From: Candidatus Desulfovibrio intestinavium
GTDB lineage: Bacteria > Desulfobacterota > Desulfovibrionia > Desulfovibrionales > Desulfovibrionaceae
DNA: 56,134 nucleotides
Assembly: GCA_019118345.1 (NCBI GenBank)
Contig: DWZD01000018.1
Coordinates: 1-56,134, forward strand
Direction: 5' to 3'
A program made the position numbers and the translations under genes. The number at the start of each line of letters is the position of its first letter. Position 1 is the first letter of the stretch. Below are positions 18,305-26,931 of the stretch, piece after piece. The notes under the pieces were generated by a model that saw only the letters and a program-made list of their open reading frames with translations, searched no databases and was not told the origin of the DNA.

Positions 18305-19638
18305 GCGGGTTCCTCCGGGGCGGGAGCGACAGGGGCCGGGAAGGTGGGGGCAGGGACGTCCGGCGCGGCAAGATGCCGCGGGAAGAGCGTAAAAAATTCC
18401 GCCAGCAAGTACAAGGAGCCGCTCAATGGCACGGGGGAAGCCCCGGCGGATGCGTCAGCGGGCAGGCATTCGCGCGCGGCGGCCAGGGCGGCGGCCACAT
18501 CCGGCACGGCGCGGGCGGCGGCCTGTGCGCGACCGTGGTTGAGGGCCGCCGCGATGTCGGCGGCGGGGGCGGCGCGCTCGTTGTGCAGCTGGGGCACGAA
18601 AATGGGCGCGTCCCCCAGTTCCCGGCGCAGCAGGCGGGCGGCGGGCAGCCAGTCCTTGTCGCCGAGGCAGGAGAAGATCGCGCAGGCCGGGGGCCGGACA
18701 AAGGTGCGCAAATGGGCGGTCAGGGCCTGCATGCCGTGCGGATTGTGCGCCCCGTCCAGCAGCAGGGCCGGATGGGCGGCGCAGGCGGGCAGGCTTTGCA
18801 AACGGCCCGGAATGAAGGCCCGGGCCAGCCCGCGCCGTTCCGCAGGCGTGGGCGGGGCATCCGGGGCCGGCGCGTCAAGGCCGCAGCGGGGAGCGATGCG
18901 CCGCCAGGCCGCCAGCGCCGTGGCGGCATTGACGCGCTGATGCGCCCCGGCAAGGCCGAGGGGAATGCCCGGCGGCAGCGGCCCCACCTCGACAAGCGGC
19001 GCGGAACGGGCATCGGCGGCGGCGCGGATCACGGCACGGGCGACCGGATATTGCGGCGCGCTGACGACCGGCGCACGGCTGCGGATGGCGGCGGCCTTGT
19101 CCACGGCGATGTCGTTCAGGGTGGGGCCGAGAATGGCCGCATGATCCAGCGCCACGGGCGCATAACAGAGCACGTCGGCCGGGCAGGCCGTGGTGGCGTC
19201 ATTGCGCCCGCCGAGGCCGGCCTCAAGGATGACGAGATCCGCGCCGTGCCGGGCAAAGAGCAGGAGGGCCAGCACGGTGAGAAATTCAAAATAGGTCAGT
19301 TCCGGACAGGCGGCGTAGACCTCTTCCGCCGGGGCGGGCCAGTCCGCCGCGGGCAGGGGGCGGCCGTTCAGGCGGATGCGCTCGACCGGCGAGACGAAGT
19401 GCGGCGAGGTGTAGAGGCCCGTCCGCAGGCCGTGCGCCCGCGCGAGGCTGTCCAGAAAGGAGGCGGTCGATCCCTTGCCGTTGGTGCCGAGCACCTGCAC
19501 GACCGCAAAGGGCGGCCGCCCGGGCAACAGGCGGGCAAGGGCCTGATCCATGCGTTCAAGGCCCAGCTCCATATGAAAGAAGCCGCGACCGTCAAGATGG
19601 GCAATGACCTGATCAAAGGAGGAAAAGGGCGTGCGCAT
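18301..19638 (-). CDS. folC: Folylpolyglutamate synthase / dihydrofolate synthase
   Basis: A 445-residue Mur-ligase-family enzyme that adds glutamate to folates (and possibly to dihydropteroate). The P-loop is VLGTNGKGSTASF near residue 48, followed by TSPHFVSPVERIRLNG, EAGLGGRNDATTA and the C-terminal substrate motif LLDGAHNPHGMQAL. These are the FolC signatures. It is the first gene of the folC-selA-aminopeptidase run, with 4-base overlaps. The 133-base gap upstream is shared with the divergent glycosyltransferase gene and must hold promoters for both. Confidence 0.95.
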   Translation of the reverse strand: MRTPFSSFDQVIAHLDGRGFFHMELGLERMDQALARLLPGRPPFAVVQVLGTNGKGSTASFLDSLARAHGLRTGLYTSPHFVSPVERIRLNGRPLPAADWPAPAEEVYAACPELTYFEFLTVLALLLFARHGADLVILEAGLGGRNDATTACPADVLCYAPVALDHAAILGPTLNDIAVDKAAAIRSRAPVVSAPQYPVARAVIRAAADARSAPLVEVGPLPPGIPLGLAGAHQRVNAATALAAWRRIAPRCGLDAPAPDAPPTPAERRGLARAFIPGRLQSLPACAAHPALLLDGAHNPHGMQALTAHLRTFVRPPACAIFSCLGDKDWLPAARLLRRELGDAPIFVPQLHNERAAPAADIAAALNHGRAQAAARAVPDVAAALAAARECLPADASAGASPVPLSGSLYLLAEFFTLFPRHLAAPDVPAPTFPAPVAPAPEEPA

Positions 19639-19771
19639 GCGGGGAGTATGCCAGAAGTCGCGGGGGCTTGGCTACTGCCGGAAGGCAGGGAATGTGCGCG
19701 ACGGGCGGGAGGGAAAAAAGAGCGGCCCGGCCCGGTTGCTTTCCTGCCGGGGCTGACCTAGCATATGGGTT

Positions 19772-22654
19772 ATGGAAAAAACAATCATTCCCACATTATC
19801 GGCTGGGGACGTCGCCGCCCGTTGCACGGTGTTTCTGCTGACCGCCGACGCGCGCTCGCCGCGCCGGGAGGAGCTGGTCAGGGCCACGGGAGGCGCCGTG
19901 GTTGAAATCTGTGCCGACGTGGCGGCGATCAACGCGGCTGTTCGGGCCGCATCCACCCATTATTGCCTCATCTGGAGCGATGCCCTTGTGCCGCCGGACG
20001 GACTGCTGCCGCGACTGGTCAGCCGTCTGGAGGCCGATCCGGCCTGCGTGGGGGTGACCCCCGTCTGGACATATGAGGCGGACGGCCTGCGCAAAAACAG
20101 CATGGCCGGCATGGCCGTCACGGCTGACGGCGGCCTGTACGCCGTGTACGAGGGCATGGACGCCACGGCTGAGGCCCTCGAGGCCGTGCGCGAATGTTCG
20201 CTGGCCCCGCTGCAATCCCTGCTGGTGCGGCGCGAGGCTTTTCTGGCCCTGGGCGGCCTGTCCGAACGCCTTGATCCGCTGCTGGCCGGGCCGGACTTCT
20301 GTCTGCGGATGCTTTCGCTGCACGCGCAGGACGCGGGCAGGCCCGCCTTTTTTGCCGTTGCGCCGGAAGTGCGGGCCGGCTTGCGGGACATTCTGCTGCC
20401 GCTGCGCCTCACCGGCCTGTGGAACAGTCTGGCCTCGCGCGGGCGGCTGGTCTGCAAGGCGGAGGGAGACCTGCACCGGCATTGCACGGCGGACGGCCTT
20501 GCCTATGGCCTGAGCCGCTGGCTGGTGGACGGCCCGACTCTGAGCACGACCGCCGTTCCGCCAGAAAACGCCGCCTGGCAGGAACGCTATTTTGCCTGGC
20601 GGCAGAGTGGCGACGCCTGCCTGCTGGGAACACTCATTGACGATGCGCCCGACAGCGTCAGGGCGGAACTGCTGCTGCTTTGCCGTTCCCTGCCGGATTG
20701 CCTGCCGCACACCCTGGCATGGTATGTGGCGCGGGCGAAAAAGCTGCGGGCCTTTGCCGTGGCGCATGGTCTGGACGCGCTGACGGACGCCGTGGACAGC
20801 TGGGATGCCGGCGCTTTTCGCGAGGACTGCCTCCTGCCGGCCCTGAACGATTTGCGGCGCCATGACATCTATGAAGCCTCGCTGGAGGAATGTCCCGGCG
20901 CCTATGACGCCTGGCTGGAACTGCTGGATGAACCCCGGCGAAAGGCCGCACGCGCGGGCGCGGCAGGCCCATCGACCGGGAGCGCACCGGCGCTGGAGGT
21001 GGGCGGCACGCGGCCCGGCATTTCCCTGCTCACCCCGGTCTGGAATACCGATCCCGCCTTCTTGCGCGCCGCCGTGGATTCCGTGCTCGTCCAGACCTGC
21101 GGCAGCTGGCGGCTTTATCTGGTGGACGACGGATCGGACAGGCCGGAAACGCGGGAACTGCTGGACTGCCTCGACCGGGAGGATTCGCGCATTCGTCTCA
21201 TCCGGCGGGAAGGGAACGGCGGCATTGCCGTGGCCACGCAGACCGCGCTGGAGCAGGCGTCTGATCCGTGGGTTGCCCTGCTGGATCATGACGACATGCT
21301 CTCGCCCGACGCTGTGGAGGAAGTCGGCGCCGCCGTGGCCGCCCAGCCGCATTGGCGGTATCTCTACAGCGACGAAGACAAGATCGATGCCGACGGCGTG
21401 CGCCGCAATCCCTTCTTCAAGCCCGGCTTTGACCGGGATCTGCTGGAAGGGAACAATTATGCCTGCCACCTCTCGGCCTTTGATCGCGAGACGCTGCTGG
21501 CCTGCGGCGGCTTCCGTGCAGGTTTTGACGGCGCACAGGATTATGACGTCATCCTGCGGGTGACCGATGCGCTGGAAGATCAGCAGATCGGGCATCTTTC
21601 GTCCATTCTCTACCATTGGCGCGTCCATGCCGGCAGCTGCGCCGGCCAGATCCGCGCCAAGGAGGGGGTGGAGGCGGCCTCCCGCCGCGCCCTGGCCGAG
21701 CATCTGGCCCGCTGCGGCCGTCAGGAGGAAATCGTTTCCACGGGAACCTACCACCGCTCGCTGCGGGCCGTGCCGTCCGCGCCGCCGCTGGCCAGCGTGG
21801 TGCTGCTGGCCCGGCCCGGCATCATGGTGGCGCCCGAGCTGGCGACCTCGCTGGAGGAACTGGGCCGGATCTGGCCCTGTGAAATCCTCTGGCAGCCGGT
21901 GGACGTGTCCATTGACGAGCCGAGCCATGCGCCCGTGCCCCAATGGACGGCCCTGCCCCCGGCGACCAACTGGCCGGGCGGCTGCAATGCGGCGGTACAG
22001 GCGGCCCGGGGCGAGCTGGTGCTCTTCCTGGATGCGGCCTTGCGTCCGTTGTCGGGCTGCCGGCCGGAACAGCTGCTGATCCACGCCATGCGGGAGGATG
22101 TGGCCGTAACGGGCGGTATGCTCTGGCGGCAGGGCGCGCTGTGGAATGCGGGGCTGGCCCCGGGCGCGGGCGGCCTGCCCTTTGCCTTCATGCGGGGCGT
22201 GCCCCAGCAGGTGCTGCGCCATGTGGCCTGGGGGCAGTTGCCGCATTTGCGCACCGCCGTTGCCGCGCCCATGGAATGCATGGCCTTCCGGCGCGATCTC
22301 TATCTTGACCGGTACGGCTTCAACGTGAACTTCGGCACGCTTTCCGGGGCGGACTTCTGCCTGGGCGCGGCCCGGCGCAGGCTGAAGACCCTGATCTGCC
22401 CCTGGGGGCAGTGGGAGATGCTGGGCGAGCATGCCGAAGACGCGCTGGCCGTGCGCACGCAGGTCGCCATTCAGGAAGGATCGGGCACCCAGTGCGGCAC
22501 CCTGCGGGCGGCCGAAACCCGGGAATCCTATATTGCCTATCAGCAGATTCTGCAGCGCTTCAAGGATCGCTGGGGCGACGATATCCGCCGCAGTCCCGTG
22601 CGCAACCGGCAGCTGGGCGCGGCCTTCGACAACGGCTGGCGGCTGCCCCTCTAA
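19772..22654 (+). CDS. Large GT2-type glycosyltransferase with repeated GT-like modules
   Basis: 960 residues. The clear family-2 domain starts near residue 415: PGISLLTPVWNTDPAFLRAAVDSV, then LVDDGSD, LLDHDDML (metal-binding DxD) near 505, and YSDEDKID. It closes with the acceptor-side motif GAQDYDVILRV and LYHWRVHAGS. An N-terminal region (residues 1-160, with YCLIWSDALVPPDGLLPRLV) and a C-terminal one (about 690-900, with GCNAAVQAARGELVLFLDAALRPL) look like further, more diverged GT2 folds lacking a clean DxD. It is cytoplasmic with no signal. The likely role is synthesis of a surface polysaccharide; no such cluster is adjacent. Confidence 0.85.
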   Translation: MEKTIIPTLSAGDVAARCTVFLLTADARSPRREELVRATGGAVVEICADVAAINAAVRAASTHYCLIWSDALVPPDGLLPRLVSRLEADPACVGVTPVWTYEADGLRKNSMAGMAVTADGGLYAVYEGMDATAEALEAVRECSLAPLQSLLVRREAFLALGGLSERLDPLLAGPDFCLRMLSLHAQDAGRPAFFAVAPEVRAGLRDILLPLRLTGLWNSLASRGRLVCKAEGDLHRHCTADGLAYGLSRWLVDGPTLSTTAVPPENAAWQERYFAWRQSGDACLLGTLIDDAPDSVRAELLLLCRSLPDCLPHTLAWYVARAKKLRAFAVAHGLDALTDAVDSWDAGAFREDCLLPALNDLRRHDIYEASLEECPGAYDAWLELLDEPRRKAARAGAAGPSTGSAPALEVGGTRPGISLLTPVWNTDPAFLRAAVDSVLVQTCGSWRLYLVDDGSDRPETRELLDCLDREDSRIRLIRREGNGGIAVATQTALEQASDPWVALLDHDDMLSPDAVEEVGAAVAAQPHWRYLYSDEDKIDADGVRRNPFFKPGFDRDLLEGNNYACHLSAFDRETLLACGGFRAGFDGAQDYDVILRVTDALEDQQIGHLSSILYHWRVHAGSCAGQIRAKEGVEAASRRALAEHLARCGRQEEIVSTGTYHRSLRAVPSAPPLASVVLLARPGIMVAPELATSLEELGRIWPCEILWQPVDVSIDEPSHAPVPQWTALPPATNWPGGCNAAVQAARGELVLFLDAALRPLSGCRPEQLLIHAMREDVAVTGGMLWRQGALWNAGLAPGAGGLPFAFMRGVPQQVLRHVAWGQLPHLRTAVAAPMECMAFRRDLYLDRYGFNVNFGTLSGADFCLGAARRRLKTLICPWGQWEMLGEHAEDALAVRTQVAIQEGSGTQCGTLRAAETRESYIAYQQILQRFKDRWGDDIRRSPVRNRQLGAAFDNGWRLPL

Positions 22655-22710
22655 GCGCATGGCGCGCCCGTTGCCGGAAGCGGGATGTTCCGGCACAGGC
22701 CTGACAGACG

Positions 22711-22746
22711 AAAAACGCCTCCGCATGATTGCGGAGGCGTTTTTTC
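22711..22746. terminator. Bidirectional intrinsic terminator
   Basis: AAAAACGCCTCCGC, a 6-base loop, then the exact complement and T's. It lies between the convergent glycosyltransferase and greA genes, and A- and T-tracts serve both strands. Confidence 0.9.
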
Positions 22747-22863
22747 GTGCGGCATGGCCGGGCGACCCGTTGCTCGATGAGCCGAAGAGCTTTTGCCGCG
22801 ACAAAAAACGGGGCTGTTTACAGAAAGGGCCGCGCCGCCCCGGGGCGCCGGCGCTCGACCGGA

Positions 22864-23358
22864 TCAGCCCAGCACGGAGGAACCGCGAAAGGAGATGTCC
22901 ACAATTTCAAAGGTGACGCGACCGCGCGGAATGTCCACACTGACCTCGTCGCCCACTTCCTTGCCCAGCAGGGCCTGCCCCACGGGCGAGAGGAAGGAGA
23001 TGGAGCCGCGCGCGGGATCCGCCTCGTCCGGGCCAAGGATGGTATAGGTGCGGCTTTCTTCGGTGTCCACGTCCTCCACTTCGACGGTGGCGCCGAAAAT
23101 GACCTTGTCGCCGCCCAGCTTGTCCAGATCAATGACCTGATAGAGGGCCAGACGGGATTCGATGTACTTGATGCGGGCCTCGGCCATGCCCTGCCGTTCG
23201 CGCGCGGCGTCATAGCCCGCGTTTTCGCGCAGGTCGCCCTCTTCGCGGGCCTCCTTGATGGCCTGAATGATTTGCGGGCGCTCGCTCTTGAGACGGGCCA
23301 GTTCGTCTTCCAGCTTCTTGTAGCCCTGGGTGGTGATGGGAATAGTGGTGACAGCCAT
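22864..23358 (-). CDS. greA: Transcription elongation factor GreA
   Basis: GreA (164 aa) binds the RNA polymerase secondary channel and stimulates cleavage of backtracked RNA. The N-terminal coiled coil carries the tip acidic pair in AREEGDLRENAGYDAARERQ (Asp/Glu at the tip near residues 42-45), and the C-terminal FKBP-like domain ends in a VxxILxVSF-type strand. The start is ATG 23358 after GGGAGG. The mRNA leader is about 170 nt with its own promoter and an early terminator, listed separately. Confidence 0.96.
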   Translation of the reverse strand: MAVTTIPITTQGYKKLEDELARLKSERPQIIQAIKEAREEGDLRENAGYDAARERQGMAEARIKYIESRLALYQVIDLDKLGGDKVIFGATVEVEDVDTEESRTYTILGPDEADPARGSISFLSPVGQALLGKEVGDEVSVDIPRGRVTFEIVDISFRGSSVLG

Positions 23359-23490
23359 GACGTTTCCTCCCTTGCGTGTGGGCGGCATACGGGTAACAGC
23401 GGCAAGGGTGTTGCCGCATTCCTCAAAAGAACCGGGGGCCGGAAAAAAGAATTTGCCGAAATCGCGGACGTGCGACTTCGGTTCAGGCAG

Positions 23491-23519
23491 AAAAAAAGCG
23501 TCCGCCGGGATGGACGGAC
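23491..23519 (-). terminator. Leader terminator inside the greA 5' UTR
   Basis: On the minus strand GTCCG and CGGAC close a hairpin with an inner CC/GG pair, followed by GC and seven T's. It would end transcripts about 40 nt after the predicted start near 23531, far ahead of the greA start codon. This resembles E. coli GraL, the short greA leader RNA. Confidence 0.6.
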
Positions 23520-23537
23520 AGCCTGCGAACAGGGATC

Positions 23538-23566
23538 TGTATAGCCTCCCCGGCGTGCGCGGTCAA
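23538..23566 (-). promoter_or_regulatory. greA promoter
   Basis: On the minus strand TTGACC, 17 bases, TATACA: a near-consensus sigma-70 promoter. It is 180 bases upstream of greA. Confidence 0.75.
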
Positions 23567-23684
23567 GTCCGGCGGGTGTTTTGCCCGTGGATCGCGGGCA
23601 GCGGCGCTTCGCAGTCAATGGGTATTGTGATTTTTTTCCTTTTTGTTGTCGTTTGATTTTGCAGGATTTCTTTTCTTTTTTTTC

Positions 23685-23701
23685 GAATTGTTACGAATTG
23701 C
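23685..23701 (+). promoter_or_regulatory. Direct repeat, candidate regulator site upstream of the symporter
   Basis: CGAATTG occurs at 23685-23691 and again at 23695-23701, exactly one helical turn apart, inside an AT-rich patch (23620-23720) that stands out in this GC-rich sequence. A TTGACA lies just downstream at 23716-23721 without a good -10, so an activator is plausible. Confidence 0.45.
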
Positions 23702-23749
23702 TGGCAATAACTTGTTGACATTTTCCGGGGGGTGGGCGCAATGAAAAAT

Positions 23750-23764
23750 TAATGCGGCATTAAA
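23750..23764 (+). promoter_or_regulatory. Palindromic candidate operator upstream of the symporter
   Basis: TTAATGC-G-GCATTAA is a perfect 7+1+7 palindrome centred at 23757, 72 bases before the symporter start. A second palindrome, TCAGGCC-C-GGCCTGA, lies just before the Shine-Dalgarno. The binding protein is unknown. Confidence 0.5.
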
Positions 23765-23828
23765 AGCGTACCACTACTAACTCAGGTGCGGAACCTGTCA
23801 GGCCCGGCCTGATGAGGAGGAGTCGAAA

Positions 23829-25061
23829 ATGAGTGAACGCAAGGGACTGAGCCTGCCGACCCAAATGGGCATCGGCATGGCGCTTGGCATTGTCGCCGGG
23901 GCCGCCTTTCAGGCGGGCGGATGGAGTCCGTCATTTTTCCAGCCCATCGGGCAGGTGTTCATCAACCTGGTGCGCATGGTGGTCGTGCCGCTGGTGCTGG
24001 TGACGCTGGTGGCGGGCGCGGCCAGCGTCGGGGACGTCAGCAAGCTCGGCCGCGTGGCCGTCAAGACGCTGATCTACTATTTTCTGACAACGGCCGTGGC
24101 CATCATCATCGGTCTGATTCTCGCCAATATTCTCCAGCCCGGTCTGGGACTCGACATTTCCACGGAAAACCTCAAGGCCAAGGACGTGACGGCTCCCTCG
24201 CTCGTGCAGGTGCTGCTGAACATCATTCCCATCAACCCCATTGAAGCCCTGAGCAAGGGCAACATGCTGCAGATCATCTTCTTTGCGGTGCTGGTGGGCT
24301 TTGCCATCAGTCTGGTGGGCGAGCGGGCCAAGCCGGTCTACGTCTTCTTTGACAGCATGTCCGACGTGATGATTCGCGTCACCAACATCGTCATGCTGTA
24401 TGCGCCCATCGGCGTGTTCGGCCTCATGGCCTTCACGGTGGGCAATCACGGCCTGCAGGTGCTGCTGCCGCTCATCAAGCTGGTGGCCATCATGTATCTG
24501 GCCTGTCTTCTGCAAATCCTGCTGGTCTACATCCCCTGCATGAAGTGGGCGGGCATCGCGCCCGGCACCTTCCTGCGCGGCATCAGCGCGCCGCTGCTGA
24601 TTTCCTTCACGACCTGCTCCAGCGCGGCGGCCCTGTCCTCCAACCTGGTGAGCGTGCAGCGCCTCGGCGCCTCCCGCAGCGTGTCCAGCTTCTCCATTCC
24701 GCTGGGCAATACCATCAACATGGACGGCGCGGCCATCTACATGGGCATTGCCGCCATTTTCGCCGCCGAGGTCTACGGCATTCCCATGCCGCTCGACAAG
24801 CAGCTGACCGTGCTGTTCATGGCCCTGCTGGCCTCCATCGGCTCCATGGGCGTGCCGGGAGCGGCGCTCATCATGGTGACCATGGTCTTCACGCAGGTGG
24901 GCATCCCGCTGGAAGCCATCGCTCTGGTGGCCGGCGTTGACCGCATCATGGACATGGCCCGCACGACCATCAACGTCATGGGCGACGCTACCGGGGCGCT
25001 CTTTGTCTCGAAGCTGGAAAACGATCTTGACCCCGAACGTGGCGCACAAATGGACGCCTAA
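23829..25061 (+). CDS. Sodium:dicarboxylate/acidic amino-acid symporter (DAACS family)
   Basis: A 410-residue membrane symporter with the GltPh/EAAT fold. The serine-rich hairpin reads SFTTCSSAAALSSNL, TM7 has NTINMDGAAIY (the usual NMDGT is NMDGA here), and TM8 has GVDRIMDMARTTINVMGD. The TM8 Arg aligns with GltPh Arg397, which binds the substrate side-chain carboxylate and is replaced in neutral amino-acid carriers. An acidic substrate is therefore expected (aspartate, glutamate or the aspartate analogue cysteate). A GAGGAGG Shine-Dalgarno precedes the start. It is the first gene of a four-gene cassette. Confidence 0.93.
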   Translation: MSERKGLSLPTQMGIGMALGIVAGAAFQAGGWSPSFFQPIGQVFINLVRMVVVPLVLVTLVAGAASVGDVSKLGRVAVKTLIYYFLTTAVAIIIGLILANILQPGLGLDISTENLKAKDVTAPSLVQVLLNIIPINPIEALSKGNMLQIIFFAVLVGFAISLVGERAKPVYVFFDSMSDVMIRVTNIVMLYAPIGVFGLMAFTVGNHGLQVLLPLIKLVAIMYLACLLQILLVYIPCMKWAGIAPGTFLRGISAPLLISFTTCSSAAALSSNLVSVQRLGASRSVSSFSIPLGNTINMDGAAIYMGIAAIFAAEVYGIPMPLDKQLTVLFMALLASIGSMGVPGAALIMVTMVFTQVGIPLEAIALVAGVDRIMDMARTTINVMGDATGALFVSKLENDLDPERGAQMDA

Positions 25062-25121
25062 CGCGAACGACGAAAGACAGGACGGCGTCGGATTGCCTCC
25101 GGCGCCGCAGGAGAGCTTCCC

Positions 25122-25838
25122 ATGAAGGAATTGGTGGCGGGCATACTGGGCGGCATGGGGCCTGAGGCCACGGTCGATCTGATGCATCGCATCATCGCGC
25201 ATACGGATGCCCGGGACGACATCGATCACGTCCGCTGCATCGTGGACAACAATCCCAAGGTGCCGTCGCGCATCAAGGCCCTGCTGGAAGGCGGCGGGGA
25301 ATCCCCGGCTCCCTGCATGGCCGACATGGGCCGGCGGCTGGAGGCCTGGGGAGCGGACTTTCTCTGCATCGCCTGCAATACGGCGCACAATTATCATGCC
25401 GCCGTGCAGGCTGCCGTGCGCATCCCCGTGCTGAACATGATCGAGCTGACGGCTCAGGCCGTGCGGGAGCGCCACCCCGCCGCGCGCCGTATCGGGCTGC
25501 TGGCCTCGCCGGCGGTGCGCCTGACGCGGCTGTACGAGGATCCCTGCGCTCGCCGCGGACTGGAGATTCTCTATCCCGCGCCGGTGGAGGAGCAACTTCT
25601 GCTTGGCGTCATCAAGGACATCAAGGCCGGACATACCGACGCGAAGGTGCAGGCCGCCTTCGCCGAGGTGACGAACAACCTGACGGCCCAGGGCGCTGAA
25701 GTCCTGGTGGTCGCCTGTACCGAATTGGGCATCATTTGCGGCGGAAACGATGTGCCGGTGGTGGATGCCGCCGACGTGCTGGCCGAAACCGTGGTGGAAA
25801 CGGCCAAACAGCGCAAACCCTTGCCGCATGTCAAATAA
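25122..25838 (+). CDS. Aspartate/glutamate-type racemase
   Basis: A 238-residue PLP-independent racemase with two catalytic cysteines. It has GILGGMGPEATVDL at the N-terminus, the first Cys in CIACNTAHNYH near residue 85 and the second in VVACTELGII near residue 198. Both are needed for the two-base mechanism and both are present. The Shine-Dalgarno AGGAGAG precedes ATG 25122. It sits between an acidic amino-acid symporter and a D-cysteine desulfhydrase/cysteate-lyase-type enzyme, so it probably interconverts D and L forms of the imported acidic amino acid. Whether that is aspartate or cysteate is not shown by sequence alone. Confidence 0.9.
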   Translation: MKELVAGILGGMGPEATVDLMHRIIAHTDARDDIDHVRCIVDNNPKVPSRIKALLEGGGESPAPCMADMGRRLEAWGADFLCIACNTAHNYHAAVQAAVRIPVLNMIELTAQAVRERHPAARRIGLLASPAVRLTRLYEDPCARRGLEILYPAPVEEQLLLGVIKDIKAGHTDAKVQAAFAEVTNNLTAQGAEVLVVACTELGIICGGNDVPVVDAADVLAETVVETAKQRKPLPHVK

Positions 25839-25870
25839 ACATTGAATGGATAGCTTCAGGAGGCTACATC

Positions 25871-26878
25871 ATGAATCTCGCCAAGTTTGCCCGTCGCGGC
25901 TATGTGACCGAACCCACTCCCTTGGAATATCTGCCCAACTTCAGCAAGGCGCTGGGCGGCAAGGTGAACATCTACATCAAGCGCGACGACATGCTGCCCG
26001 GCGCGGCGGGCGGCAACAAAACCCGCAAGCTGGATTTCGTCATCGCTGACGCGCTCTCCCAGGGCGCCGACACCATCATCACCTGCGGCGCCGTGCAGTC
26101 CAACCACTGCCGTCTGACGCTCTCCTGGGCCGTCAAGGAAGGGCTGGACTGCCATCTGGTGCTTGAGGAGCGTGTGAAGGACAGCTACAATCCCGCCGCC
26201 TCGGGCAACAACTTCCTTTTCCAGCTGCTCGGCGTGAAAAGCATCACCGTGGTGCCCGGCGGCAGCAACATGATGGAAGAAATGGGCAAGGTTGCCGAAA
26301 AGCTCAAGGCTGACGGCAAAAAGCCCTACATCGTGCCCGGCGGCGCGTCCAACAAGATCGGCGCGCTCGGCTATGTGAACTGCGCCGAGGAAACCCTGCG
26401 CCAGCTCTTCGAAAAGGGCATCCGTATCGATCACATGGTGGTGCCGAGCGGCAGCGCGGGCACGCACGCCGGCATCATCGCGGGCATGTTCGGCAACAAT
26501 GCCGGCATTCCGGTGACGGGCATCGGCGTCAACCGGCCCAAGCCCGTGCAGGAAGCCGCTGTGCACAAGCTGGCCCAGGAAACGCTGGATTTCATCGGCG
26601 CCGGCGTGACCCTGCCCGTGGAAAAGGTGGTGGCCTATGACGATTATGTCGGCCCCGGCTACTCCCTGCCCACCGACAGCATGGTGGAAGCCGTGAAAAT
26701 GCTGGCCCGCACCGAAGCCATCCTGCTTGACCCGGTGTATTCGGGCAAGGCCATGGCCGGTCTCATCGATCTGGTGCGCAAGGGGCATTTCGCCGACGGC
26801 AGCAATGTGCTTTTCCTGCACACCGGCGGTTCCCCGGCCCTGTACGCCTACCTTGATACCTTCCGCAAGGGCGAATAG
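25871..26878 (+). CDS. PLP-dependent D-cysteine desulfhydrase / L-cysteate sulfo-lyase family
   Basis: A 335-residue fold-type II PLP enzyme of the ACC-deaminase/DcyD/CuyA group. PTPLEYLPNFSKALGG is followed by the PLP-lysine motif GGNKTRKLDF (Lys near residue 50), the CGAVQSNHCRL loop, a PSGSAGTHAG phosphate-binding loop and LHTGGSPALY at the end. CuyA releases sulfite, ammonia and pyruvate from L-cysteate; DcyD releases sulfide from D-cysteine. From memory of the families the whole-length pattern looks closer to CuyA, and the neighbours (acidic symporter and racemase) favour cysteate. AGGAGG precedes ATG 25871. I leave the gene symbol open. Confidence 0.9.
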   Translation: MNLAKFARRGYVTEPTPLEYLPNFSKALGGKVNIYIKRDDMLPGAAGGNKTRKLDFVIADALSQGADTIITCGAVQSNHCRLTLSWAVKEGLDCHLVLEERVKDSYNPAASGNNFLFQLLGVKSITVVPGGSNMMEEMGKVAEKLKADGKKPYIVPGGASNKIGALGYVNCAEETLRQLFEKGIRIDHMVVPSGSAGTHAGIIAGMFGNNAGIPVTGIGVNRPKPVQEAAVHKLAQETLDFIGAGVTLPVEKVVAYDDYVGPGYSLPTDSMVEAVKMLARTEAILLDPVYSGKAMAGLIDLVRKGHFADGSNVLFLHTGGSPALYAYLDTFRKGE

Positions 26879-26931
26879 CTCTCACCGACATTGCCGGCCC
26901 GCTCCGGCGGGCCGGCTCCAAGGAGTTTCCC

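Noticed and set aside
23701..23730. Sigma-54 promoter upstream of the symporter
   Set aside because: TGGCAATAACTTGTT looks tempting, but the GG and GC dinucleotides are not at the required spacing and the -12 GC is missing.
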